64,000 nucleotides of DNA from Actinomycetota bacterium (GTDB taxonomy: Bacteria > Actinomycetota > Actinomycetes > Mycobacteriales > Mycobacteriaceae): NCBI GenBank assembly GCA_018268465.1, contig JAFDWN010000008.1, forward strand, positions 186,001 to 250,000. Reading direction: 5' to 3'. Position numbers and translations under genes: made by a program. Under the pieces are notes generated by a model that was not told the DNA's origin, did no database searches, and saw only the letters and a program-made list of their open reading frames with translations. Shown here one piece after another: positions 39,167 to 47,355 of this stretch. Numbering within the stretch: position 1 is the stretch's first letter; each line of letters opens with the position of its first letter.

Positions 39167-40402
39167 ATGGCCAGGACTCGCGAGCTGGATGCCTGTCCCG
39201 GGACTTTGCGGGTACATCAAGCCGCGGACGGCGGGGTTGCCCGCGTGCGGCTACCCGGCGGCAGGATCGCCCCCGGCCAGTTGCGTGCACTCACCCGGGT
39301 CGCTGCCGAATCCGGCTCGCCCACACTACAGCTGACCTCTCGCGGCTCGCTGCAGCTCAGGGGTCTGACCGACATCGCCACGCTGACCACCACGGCCGCC
39401 GAGCACGGTCTGTTGCCGTCGCCCGACCACGATCACATTCGCAACATCACGGCCTCCCCGCTCTCGGGGCTCCAGGGTGGGCTCACCGACGTACGTCCGC
39501 TGGTCGATGCCCTCGACCGGGCTCTGATCGCGGACCCGTCGTTCGTCCGGTTGCCCGGACGATTCTGGTTCAGCGTCGACGACGGACGCGGCGACGTAAG
39601 CGGTCTCGGCGCGGACATCGGTGTCCACGCCGTCGATGACGGCACCGTCGCACTTCTGCTGATGGGCGAGGACACCGGGGTTCGGCTGGCGATCACCGAT
39701 GTGGTACCGGCAGTTATCGAAGTGGCGCGCCGATTCCAGCGGATCCGCGCAAACCGCTGGCGGGTAGCCGAACTCGACCATCCCCAACAGTTGGTAACGG
39801 GATTCTCCACGGTGTCGGACCGACGTTCGTTCGCGCGTCCCGCCCCACCGCCGGTCGGGTGGATCGAGCAGCGCGACGGCCCATTTGCATTGGGTGCCGC
39901 CGTACCTCTGGGTGTGCTGACCGTCGAAGCGGCGTATGCCCTATCCGCGATCGGACATCCCCTCGTCATCACACCATGGCGGACGCTGCTGGTATGCGGT
40001 CTCGGTGGCACCGCCGCGGTGCGCGCCGTGCAGCGCTTAACGCAGACAGGACTGGTTTTCGACGCGCACTCGCCCTGGCTCCACGTCAGCGCCTGTGTCG
40101 GCAGTCCGGGCTGCCGGAAGTCGGCAGCGGACGTGCGCGCCGACGTCACCGCGATCGTCCTCGCGGGCAAGGGCCCGCAACACCGCCAGCACTGGGTGGG
40201 CTGCGCACGCGGCTGTGGGAGTCCGGCACACGGCGAGGTGCTGGTGGCCAGCGACACCGGCTACCAACTGCTCCCCCACGGTGAGGATCACTCAGTAGCG
40301 TCGCAGCCCGCGATAGACAGCGTTGAGCCCGACCACGATGAGAACTGCCGGAACGATCCACCTACCGGTTCGACCGAGCAGATGCGCCAAACCGCGGTGT
40401 GA
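39167..40402 (+). CDS. cobG: Precorrin-3B synthase CobG
   Basis: This sulfite/nitrite reductase-like protein has 411 residues. A ferredoxin-like half-repeat includes TLQLTSRGSLQLRGL; the 4Fe-4S/siroheme-type cysteines are in SACVGSPGCRKS and the later WVGCARGCGSP. CobG contracts the ring at C20 of precorrin-3A using oxygen, a step of the aerobic pathway. The last 30 to 40 residues (after YQLLPHGEDH) look unlike other CobG ends and read through the 3' end of the facing transporter gene. Its usual neighbour cobH is not here. Confidence 0.93.
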   Translation: MARTRELDACPGTLRVHQAADGGVARVRLPGGRIAPGQLRALTRVAAESGSPTLQLTSRGSLQLRGLTDIATLTTTAAEHGLLPSPDHDHIRNITASPLSGLQGGLTDVRPLVDALDRALIADPSFVRLPGRFWFSVDDGRGDVSGLGADIGVHAVDDGTVALLLMGEDTGVRLAITDVVPAVIEVARRFQRIRANRWRVAELDHPQQLVTGFSTVSDRRSFARPAPPPVGWIEQRDGPFALGAAVPLGVLTVEAAYALSAIGHPLVITPWRTLLVCGLGGTAAVRAVQRLTQTGLVFDAHSPWLHVSACVGSPGCRKSAADVRADVTAIVLAGKGPQHRQHWVGCARGCGSPAHGEVLVASDTGYQLLPHGEDHSVASQPAIDSVEPDHDENCRNDPPTGSTEQMRQTAV

Positions 40403-40876
40403 GGCGAACAGCAAGCTCGCGATGCACCACAGCACGGCGCCGACGCCGAAAACGCCCATCGTGACGGCCAATTGGGTGAAGGTATAGCCGCGGAACACCG
40501 GTGCATACCCGGTCACGTTGTCCGTGCTGTTACTCAGGGTCAGCAGCAGCGCACCGGAAAAGCCAACTCGGCAGCCCAACTGGAGATCGTCGCCTGCGGC
40601 AGCACGGCGTGCATGCCATAACCCCCTGATCCCCAGTGCGATCGGAATCGCACCGATCAGTGCGAGATATCCCACGGGAATCACATTGGACCCGAGGGCA
40701 ACTGCCGCCGCAGCCGCCACTGCGGCGATCATTCCGACGGACTGCCCGAACCAGATCCGCCACCTATCAGTGTTCCCGGCAGCCCGATCGGCGGCCACCA
40801 GCGCAGTCGTCACCACGAGACTGTCGATGTTGGTCGCCACGAACAAGCCAGACGCGACGAGTGCGGTGCCGAACAC
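40292..40876 (-). CDS. CadD-family cadmium/cation transporter
   Basis: This integral membrane protein has 194 residues and about six helices. VATNIDSLVVTTALVA, IWFGQSVGMIAAV, LALIGAIPIALGIRGL and LTLSNSTDNVTGYAPVF align by eye with the CadD cadmium-resistance family (VDDL and ADN motifs). It is convergent with cobG with a 111-base overlap of coding sequence. Flanked by cobG and cobIJ, it could move cobalt rather than cadmium; that is inference. The start is a GTG at 40876. Confidence 0.78.
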   Translation of the reverse strand: MFGTALVASGLFVATNIDSLVVTTALVAADRAAGNTDRWRIWFGQSVGMIAAVAAAAAVALGSNVIPVGYLALIGAIPIALGIRGLWHARRAAAGDDLQLGCRVGFSGALLLTLSNSTDNVTGYAPVFRGYTFTQLAVTMGVFGVGAVLWCIASLLFASHRGLAHLLGRTGRWIVPAVLIVVGLNAVYRGLRRY

Positions 40877-41004
40877 CAGCAGAGCCTAATGAGGCATCAA
40901 CTGTCCACCGTTCCTGCCGGACGAAACTATTCCTTCGGTCAGTATCGCCACCAAATGTGCAGCACCGCTCGGATTCGCGTGCCCCGCGCGGCTAGTCTGG
41001 CCGA

Positions 41005-42522
41005 ATGCCGACCGTGGCCCGGGATGAGGGCAAGCTGTGGGCTGTCGGCCTGGGACCTGGCGACAGTGAACTCGTGACGCTCAAAGCCGCAAGGGCTATC
41101 GGTGCAGCCGACGTGGTGGCGTTCCACTGTGCCCGCCACGGACGCAGCATCGCTCTGTCAGTCGCCCAGCCCTATCTGCGTGAGGGCCAAGTGCACGAAC
41201 GGCTGATGTATCCCGTCACCACCGAGACGACGGATCATCCGCGCGGCTATCGGGGGGCACTAGACGACTTCTACCGCGACGCAAGCGAAGTGCTCGCCCG
41301 CCACTTGCGGGCCGGACGCGACGTCGCACTCCTCGCCGAAGGAGACCCCCTCTTTTACAGCTCCTACATGCATATGCACAAGCGATTGGCCGAACGGTTC
41401 GAGACCGAGATCATCCCAGGGGTGACGTCTCTGAGCGGCTGCGCGACCGCCACCGGTCTGCCGCTTGTCGAAGGCGAGGAAACGCTGACCGTACTGCCGG
41501 GGACCCTGCCGCGCGACGAACTGGTCCGGCGCCTGCGCGACAGCGATGCGGTGGCCATCATGAAGCTGGGCCGCAATTTCACCAAGGTTCTCAGCGCGCT
41601 GACCGCAGCAGATGTCGCCGACCGAGCGTGGTATGTCGAACGCGCGTCCACCGCGCGTGAGCGAGTGATGCCCGTAAGCGAGGTGGACCCAGCCGAAGTT
41701 CCGTACTTCTCGATGGTCGTCGTGCCGGGTTTGCTCAACAATCCCCGGCCTGAGCACCCCGGCCCGGCGATCGGCGAGGTGGTGGTGGTCGGACTCGGCC
41801 CGGGAGCCGACAGATGGACCACACCCGAGGTGCGCGCCGAGTTGGCGTACGCGACAGATCTGGTCGGCTACAAGACATACCTCGCCAGGGTGACCCCGCG
41901 ACCGGGACAGCGGCTGCACGCCAGCGACAACCGCGTCGAATCCGAACGGGCGTGCATGGCGTTGGATCTCGCCAAAAAGGGCGCACGCGTCGCTGTCGTC
42001 AGCTCGGGAGATCCCGGCGTCTTCGCGATGGCTTCCGCCGTCGTCGAGATGGCGGCCGAACCGGCGTGGCACGACGTTCCGGTGCGAGTGGTTCCCGGTG
42101 TGACCGCGGCGAACGCCGTGGCCGCGGCTGTCGGTGCGCCACTGGGCCATGATTACACCGTGCTGTCGCTCTCTGACCGGCTGAAAAGCTGGTCGGTGAT
42201 CGAGAAGCGGTTACATGCGGCGATCGACGGCGATCTGGTGATCGCGATATACAACCCTGGCTCCGGTAGCCGCACCTGGCAGGTCCCTGCACTGAAGGAC
42301 ATTCTCGTACAACGCCTCCCCGGAGATCGCCCGGTGATCGTCGGGCGTGACGTCGGCGGTCCCGAGCAGCGTCTCACGGTCACAACGGTGAGCGAATTCG
42401 ATCCGGGCACAGTCGATATGCGCACATTGCTGATAGTGGGTTCGTCGACCACGACGGTGGCGAACCGGCCCGCGGGACCGGCGGTGTTCACCTCGCGACG
42501 CTACGCACTCCCGTCGAACTGA
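41005..42522 (+). CDS. cobIJ: Fused precorrin-2 C20- and precorrin-3B C17-methyltransferase (CobI-CobJ)
   Basis: The product has 505 residues and two SAM-dependent tetrapyrrole methylase domains. The first (residues 10-245) has WAVGLGPGDSELVTLKAARA and EGDPLFYSS; the second (from about 255) has VVVVGLGPGADRWTTPEVRA, SSGDPGVFAMA and VIAIYNPGSGSR. CobI methylates precorrin-2 at C20 and CobJ methylates C17 with ring contraction. The fusion is the mycobacterial form. It stands alone between the transporter gene and convergent cobK. Confidence 0.95.
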   Translation: MPTVARDEGKLWAVGLGPGDSELVTLKAARAIGAADVVAFHCARHGRSIALSVAQPYLREGQVHERLMYPVTTETTDHPRGYRGALDDFYRDASEVLARHLRAGRDVALLAEGDPLFYSSYMHMHKRLAERFETEIIPGVTSLSGCATATGLPLVEGEETLTVLPGTLPRDELVRRLRDSDAVAIMKLGRNFTKVLSALTAADVADRAWYVERASTARERVMPVSEVDPAEVPYFSMVVVPGLLNNPRPEHPGPAIGEVVVVGLGPGADRWTTPEVRAELAYATDLVGYKTYLARVTPRPGQRLHASDNRVESERACMALDLAKKGARVAVVSSGDPGVFAMASAVVEMAAEPAWHDVPVRVVPGVTAANAVAAAVGAPLGHDYTVLSLSDRLKSWSVIEKRLHAAIDGDLVIAIYNPGSGSRTWQVPALKDILVQRLPGDRPVIVGRDVGGPEQRLTVTTVSEFDPGTVDMRTLLIVGSSTTTVANRPAGPAVFTSRRYALPSN

Positions 42523-42533
42523 CGCGGGTCTCG

Positions 42534-43274
42534 TTACGGTGCGATACGGGTCAGCCACTCCAGCGCCGCATCGGTCGTGGCAGCCTGGACGGGCCACCCC
42601 GCCGGCGGTGGACGCCGCACCATCACCACCTCGATGCCTTCCTCAGCCGCTGCGACCAACTTGGGTCTAGTGTGCTCGCCACCGCTGTTCTTCGTCACCA
42701 GTAGGTCGATTCGGTGTTGCCGCAGCAGCGTTCGCTCACCGGCGAGCAGATAGGGTCCCCGGCTGCGCAACAGCAGGTGCTGCGGCGGAAGCTGGGCTTC
42801 TGGCGGGTCGACGACGCGCACCAGAAACCACGCATGGGTGATTGGGGCGAATGCGCCGACATCCTGACGCCCGGTGGTCAGGAACACCCGTCCACCGCGC
42901 GCAGCGACCGCCGCTGCCGCCCCTGCGATACCGTCCACCGGCACCCATCGATCCCCCGGCCCGGCTACCCACTCCGGTCGTTGCAACCGCAGCAACGGCA
43001 CCTGCGCGGCGGCCGCGGCGCGAACCGCGTTCTCCGAGATGCGCGCGGCAAACGGGTGCGTGGCGTCGATCACCGCACGACACCGATGGCCGACCAACCA
43101 TTCTCGCAGCCCCTCGGCGCCGCCAAACCCTCCGATCACGACGCGACCCTGCGGTAAGGCCGGCTCCGCGACCCGACCGGCCAACGAGGTGACGGATACC
43201 TGGCCCATGGCGACCAGCCGGGATGCCAGCTCTCTGGCCTCGGCAGTGCCGCCGAGGATCAGCACTGGCTTCAA
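42534..43274 (-). CDS. cobK: Precorrin-6A reductase CobK
   Basis: The product has 246 residues. The start VLILGGTAEARELASRL is the CobK/CbiJ Rossmann motif; IDATHPFAARISENAV and LLVTKNSGG complete the family signature. It reduces precorrin-6A to precorrin-6B with NADPH. The start is TTG, overlapping the cobM stop (TTGA). It is the last gene of the long minus-strand dehydratase operon. Confidence 0.93.
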   Translation of the reverse strand: MKPVLILGGTAEARELASRLVAMGQVSVTSLAGRVAEPALPQGRVVIGGFGGAEGLREWLVGHRCRAVIDATHPFAARISENAVRAAAAAQVPLLRLQRPEWVAGPGDRWVPVDGIAGAAAAVAARGGRVFLTTGRQDVGAFAPITHAWFLVRVVDPPEAQLPPQHLLLRSRGPYLLAGERTLLRQHRIDLLVTKNSGGEHTRPKLVAAAEEGIEVVMVRRPPPAGWPVQAATTDAALEWLTRIAP

Positions 43275-44029
43275 TTCCCGGCCTGCAGCTTGAGCATCCG
43301 TGATCGCGAGTACAGGTAGCTGTCGCTGAAATCTGTAGCCGCAAGGGCCGGCCCGACGAATATGACCGCCGTGCGGACGATTCCGGCTTCGTCCAGCCGG
43401 TCGGCGAGTTCGGCGAGCTCACAGCGGACGACCTGCTCGTTGGCGCGGCTGGCGAACGCCACGACGGCGACCGGACAGTGCGCCCCGTAGTGCGGCAGTA
43501 ACTGCTCGGTCAGCTCCTCGGCCCGGTGCGCGGCCAGGTGCAGTGCCAGGGTGACCCCGATGCGCGCCAGACTGCCCAGATCCTCGCCGGGTGGCATGTC
43601 GGTCGACAGTGTCGACACCCTGGTGATCAGCAGGCTCTGTCCCACACCGGGCACGGTCAACTCCCGCCCCAGCGCCGCCGCGGCCGCCGCGAACGACGGA
43701 ACACCAGGGATCAGCTGGTAGTCGATCCCCCGCGCATCGAGTTCCCGCGTTTGTTCTGCCAGCGCCGAATACAGCGACAGATCCCCGGAATGCAGGCGCG
43801 CGACGTCGTGGCCGCTCGCGTGGGCCCGCTCGATGTGGCCGATGATCTCGGCCAGCGGCAATCGTGCGGTATCGATGAGCACTGCGTCGTCCGGACAACG
43901 CGACAACAGTTCGCGCGGCACCAGCGACCCGGCGAACAGACAGGTGCGGCAGCGCGACAGCATCTCGGCGCCGCGCAGGGTGATCAGATCCGGGGCACCG
44001 GGACCCGCGCCGATGAAGTAGACGGTCAT
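43271..44029 (-). CDS. cobM: Precorrin-4 C11-methyltransferase CobM
   Basis: The product has 252 residues. TVYFIGAGPGAPDLITLRGA starts the SAM methylase fold, followed by HSGDLSLYSALAEQ and IPGVPSFAAAAAALG, all typical of CobM/CbiF. It methylates precorrin-4 at C11. Its ATG overlaps the stop of the upstream hypothetical gene (ATGA), so corrin genes are translationally coupled to the dehydratase-reactivase genes. Confidence 0.94.
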   Translation of the reverse strand: MTVYFIGAGPGAPDLITLRGAEMLSRCRTCLFAGSLVPRELLSRCPDDAVLIDTARLPLAEIIGHIERAHASGHDVARLHSGDLSLYSALAEQTRELDARGIDYQLIPGVPSFAAAAAALGRELTVPGVGQSLLITRVSTLSTDMPPGEDLGSLARIGVTLALHLAAHRAEELTEQLLPHYGAHCPVAVVAFASRANEQVVRCELAELADRLDEAGIVRTAVIFVGPALAATDFSDSYLYSRSRMLKLQAGN

Positions 44030-44466
44030 CGCGACGGAGCCTCGATCTGCTCCGTCGGGTGATCGTCGACCAAGTTGAGTTCGGCGATTTCCATCATGGA
44101 CCGCCAGAACTCCCGGCGTTCAACACGCGTACGTGCGGTGACGACCGCGCGCCATTGCGCGATGAAAGGCCCGAAGTGGCGATGCTCGTCCAGCAGATCG
44201 GATGTCTCGGCAGCGAGCGCACGGTCCACCGATTCCTCGGGCCCAAGGGTACGCCACAATCGCACGGTGATCCGGACCCGTCGACGGTGGTCGATGAGTG
44301 CCGCCAGCAGCCAACGGATTTCTTTGCGCTCGTCGTCGCTGATCCAGATCGCGTCCGAACAGCTGTTGAGAAACGCCTGCTGGGCCTTCGTCTTATCGTT
44401 CAGGCCATCCAGAACCCGGACGGTTTCGGCCCGCATCTGTTGGGTCCACTGTTGGCTGCACGTCAT
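44026..44466 (-). CDS. Uncharacterised 146-residue protein in the dehydratase operon
   Basis: I do not recognise this protein. It is charged and almost entirely helical, with no membrane segment or signal; cysteines occur only near the start. Visible blocks are SDAIWISDDERKEIRWLLAA, TLGPEESVDRALAAE and FWRSMMEIAELNLVDDHP. It lies between the reactivase small subunit (two-base gap) and cobM (four-base overlap), so it is made together with them. It could be an accessory subunit of the reactivase or an adaptor in cofactor handling. The ATG at 44466 follows the ddrB stop directly. Confidence 0.65.
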   Translation of the reverse strand: MTCSQQWTQQMRAETVRVLDGLNDKTKAQQAFLNSCSDAIWISDDERKEIRWLLAALIDHRRRVRITVRLWRTLGPEESVDRALAAETSDLLDEHRHFGPFIAQWRAVVTARTRVERREFWRSMMEIAELNLVDDHPTEQIEAPSR

Positions 44467-44468
44467 CG

Positions 44469-44855
44469 TCAGCGCTCGTGCGTCAGCAGCGGGATGCCCA
44501 CTACGACGCGCGCCGCGTTGTGCCCGGCGTCGCGGGCCTGCCGCCGGGTCGCGTTCCGGGGGGTCGTGAGCCCGGGTAACGGCTCCGGCAGCTTCTCGTG
44601 CAGAATGCACACCCGACCTTCCGCGTCGATTCCGACGCCCACGTCCAGCGACGAGCGGTCGGCAGCCAAGCGGGCCAGGATCCCGGCATCCCGAAGGTCG
44701 CTGGTTCGCTCGAACACAAACGGAACGCCCTCTTCCTCGATGCCGGCCAGTACCTCCCCCTCGATGGGCGCGCCCGTGTAGCTGATCACGAGGATCGCAG
44801 GCTTTTCGGGCTGACCACCTTCACGCCACGACGGCGTGCGCGCGCATTCAGACAC
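44469..44855 (-). CDS. ddrB: Diol/glycerol dehydratase reactivase, small subunit
   Basis: The product has 128 residues of the DdrB/PduH/DhaG family, structurally related to the dehydratase medium subunit. ILVISYTGAPIEGEVLAGIE and the downstream EGVPFVFE segment are characteristic, as is LDVGVGIDAEGRVCILHEKL. With DdrA it exchanges damaged cobalamin for intact coenzyme. Its GTG start overlaps the end of ddrA by eight bases. Confidence 0.9.
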   Translation of the reverse strand: MSECARTPSWREGGQPEKPAILVISYTGAPIEGEVLAGIEEEGVPFVFERTSDLRDAGILARLAADRSSLDVGVGIDAEGRVCILHEKLPEPLPGLTTPRNATRRQARDAGHNAARVVVGIPLLTHER

Positions 44856-46740
44856 GAACGGCCGTCCGTCGTTGATCCGCAGCTCTCAGCGTTGCCGCAT
44901 AAGACGCCACCAGCCCGGACGCCACCGCGTTGCGCGGCCCTTCGGTGCCGCGGACATTACCTGTTCCACATACGATCCCGAACGGTGCGACGGCGTCGGC
45001 GATAAGTTCTGGAATCTCGAAGTCCAGCGCGCAGCCACCGAGCAAGACGACGAACCCGATCTGGCGCAGATCACCGCCGGGGGCGATGCTGCGCAGCGAA
45101 CGCAGCGCGTTGACGACGAATACCCGTGATTTCGCCGTGCGTCGAACATCCCGGATCTTCTCCAGGGAGTGCCGTGTCGGTATGGGGTTGAACGTGTACT
45201 CCGACAGGGTCACCACACGTGCGAATGCTGTTGGAGGAAGGGGTTTTTCGAAGAACTGCACGGTGCCGTTCTCCAGCCGGATGTGAAAGAAGCTCTCCGC
45301 CTTTCCCAGCGGGCAGCGCTTGATCTCCTCGGCGAGTTCCAGGTTGTCCAGTCCCAGTTCGGCGTCGATCAACTTGGTGACGAGGTCACCGGCCCCGGCC
45401 AGATGGGTGGCCTCTGTGTGGTCATCGGTTCGGATGACGGCGGCATCGGTCGAACCGCCTCCGAGGTCGAGTACCACGAGTGGCTTGTCGGTCCCCGGTG
45501 TGGTCAGCGCACCGAGCACGGCCATCTCGGCCTCGACACCGCCGACGACGGCGGTGATTCGTTCGGCACCGGCCTCTTTGAGTCGCTCGGCGACTGCGTC
45601 GGCGACGGCCTGCATGCCGCTCTCCTTGGTACGCACCATCGCAGCGAGGGCGACCGCGTTCTCCAGGGCGACCTCGCCTGCGACCCCGCCCCGGACCTCT
45701 TGGGGAACGAGGGTGTCGATGGCCAGGAGATCCTGGATGTGCACATCAGACAGCGCATGTTTGGACAGGTCCGCCATGCTTTGCCGAACGTTCGAGATCA
45801 TGCCACCGGTATTGGTGCCCGATTCACCCAAGACGTCGATCAGTGGACTGACTCGCTCGACCTCGGCCATGATCTCCGAAGCGCCGCGCGAGACATCGAT
45901 GACGCCACGCCTCTTGACACCGATCAACTCCAGGGATCCCGCCGGAATGGTGCGGTCCTCCACATCGCCGGACGGTGTCCGAACGACCACGGCGGACCGA
46001 TTTCCCGTCAGCGCGCGCGCCACCGGAGACACGACCCTGGTCTGGTCGGGGTCCAGACTGAAAATGGTTGCAAGGCCGTACGCATTCGACAATGTCCGAA
46101 TCGACTGGCCGGGACCCGCAACCTCCACCGCGGCAAGCATGCCCTTCGGTACCGCGTCCACCCGCGAGACCTCGTCGATGATCGGAATCGGTACCGCGAG
46201 ACGGTTGGCGACCAGTACTGCGTCGTCGTTGCCGAGAATGGCAGCGACGACCTTGAGCCCGCGTTCGACCGCCATGTTGATGTGGTGGGCGGTGACGTCG
46301 AAGTCGACTCCCTTCGGCACGAGCGGGATCACCGGCTGGCCCGAGTCGAGGTCGAGCAGGGACTCGAAGTCGACTATGGTGCCGACTCCGAGTCCCCGCC
46401 CGCCGGGCGTTCGGGGATCGTGCCCGATCATCGTGGATTCGGTGATGATGGTCTCGGTGATGGTCTCCATCGCCAACCCGCTGATGACCGGTGTCGCTTC
46501 GTTGAGGAGTATCACTTCCAAGTCGGCAAGTGCGATGCCGGCGTCGTCCACTGCCCGCGACACCGCCGTGACGACACCGTCGACGTTCTTAACGGTGCCC
46601 TTGATTCCGGTCGTGCGCGTCAACGCCACGCCGACGTACTCCACCGATCCATCCGAAGCGATTCGGGCGACACTCGCCTCTGTGGTCGAGTTCCCGATAT
46701 CGACACCAACTACCGCGATTCTCACCGAGTCAGACCGCAT
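44848..46740 (-). CDS. ddrA: Diol/glycerol dehydratase reactivase, large ATPase subunit
   Basis: The product has 630 residues of the DdrA/PduG/DhaF family. It starts with an actin-like ATPase motif, VVGVDIGNSTTEASVARI, and has a second phosphate motif, VVLDLGGGSTDAAVI, past the middle. Two long helical and swiveling regions lie between. It is a chaperone-like ATPase that releases inactive cobalamin from the dehydratase. The spacing from pduD is 21 bases. GAGAGG precedes the ATG at 46740. Confidence 0.94.
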   Translation of the reverse strand: MRSDSVRIAVVGVDIGNSTTEASVARIASDGSVEYVGVALTRTTGIKGTVKNVDGVVTAVSRAVDDAGIALADLEVILLNEATPVISGLAMETITETIITESTMIGHDPRTPGGRGLGVGTIVDFESLLDLDSGQPVIPLVPKGVDFDVTAHHINMAVERGLKVVAAILGNDDAVLVANRLAVPIPIIDEVSRVDAVPKGMLAAVEVAGPGQSIRTLSNAYGLATIFSLDPDQTRVVSPVARALTGNRSAVVVRTPSGDVEDRTIPAGSLELIGVKRRGVIDVSRGASEIMAEVERVSPLIDVLGESGTNTGGMISNVRQSMADLSKHALSDVHIQDLLAIDTLVPQEVRGGVAGEVALENAVALAAMVRTKESGMQAVADAVAERLKEAGAERITAVVGGVEAEMAVLGALTTPGTDKPLVVLDLGGGSTDAAVIRTDDHTEATHLAGAGDLVTKLIDAELGLDNLELAEEIKRCPLGKAESFFHIRLENGTVQFFEKPLPPTAFARVVTLSEYTFNPIPTRHSLEKIRDVRRTAKSRVFVVNALRSLRSIAPGGDLRQIGFVVLLGGCALDFEIPELIADAVAPFGIVCGTGNVRGTEGPRNAVASGLVASYAATLRAADQRRTAVRV

Positions 46741-46761
46741 CCTCTCGTCTCGGTCCGATCC

Positions 46762-47355
46762 CTATGCGACCGGAGCTGCCGAGAACTCAGCCGCCACCTC
46801 GACCGGCTTGGTTCCCTTGCGCACCTGCTCGGTCTCCTTCAGGTGCAGTAGTGCTGCCTTCGCCTGCCAACGCGGCCGGGCCATCTGATCGTTCAGCGTC
46901 GGAACAGGTTCGGGTGACTCACCTTTGGCGTACTGGGCGGCGTTCGAACCGATGTTGCGATAGGTTTCCAGCGTCAGCAACGGGCATTGCGGAAACAGCT
47001 CCAGGCTCGACAACCGCGGCAGATCGCGTTGGTGGATCATGCAGGTGCCCCGAGACAGGATGCCGATGCCGATCCCTGAACCCGACAACTTGGCCGCCGT
47101 ATGCGCGAGCAGCGCCAGATCGGCGCTGTGCGTCACCCGGATACACCGGGCCGACACTTCCTGTTCCTCGATACCCGCCAGGATCTGGCGAACCACCTCG
47201 GTGTGCGGAATGTTGACGATGGTCTGCGTGAAGTAGTCGGCGAACGCCGGCGAAACTGCGAGTACCACTTCGTCGCTGCGCTTGCCGCGCTCTGCCGTGC
47301 CGATCTCCTTGAACGAGAGCACCCGCTGCTCGTTGACCGTGGTCGTCATGGTCAT
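46762..47355 (-). CDS. pduD: Diol/glycerol dehydratase, medium subunit
   Basis: The product has 197 residues of the medium-subunit family. DEVVLAVSPAFADYFTQTI, followed by HTEVVRQILAGIEEQ, matches PduD/DhaC, and SGIGIGILSRGTCMIHQRDL is the conserved core. The N-terminus has no amphipathic targeting extension of the type that sends PduD into microcompartments. Its ATG overlaps the large-subunit stop by four bases. Confidence 0.93.
   Translation of the reverse strand: MTMTTTVNEQRVLSFKEIGTAERGKRSDEVVLAVSPAFADYFTQTIVNIPHTEVVRQILAGIEEQEVSARCIRVTHSADLALLAHTAAKLSGSGIGIGILSRGTCMIHQRDLPRLSSLELFPQCPLLTLETYRNIGSNAAQYAKGESPEPVPTLNDQMARPRWQAKAALLHLKETEQVRKGTKPVEVAAEFSAAPVA

Noticed and set aside
45169..46888. 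Two long plus-strand frames opposite the reactivase large subunit
   Set aside because: Both mirror ddrA and have no independent start site or domain.
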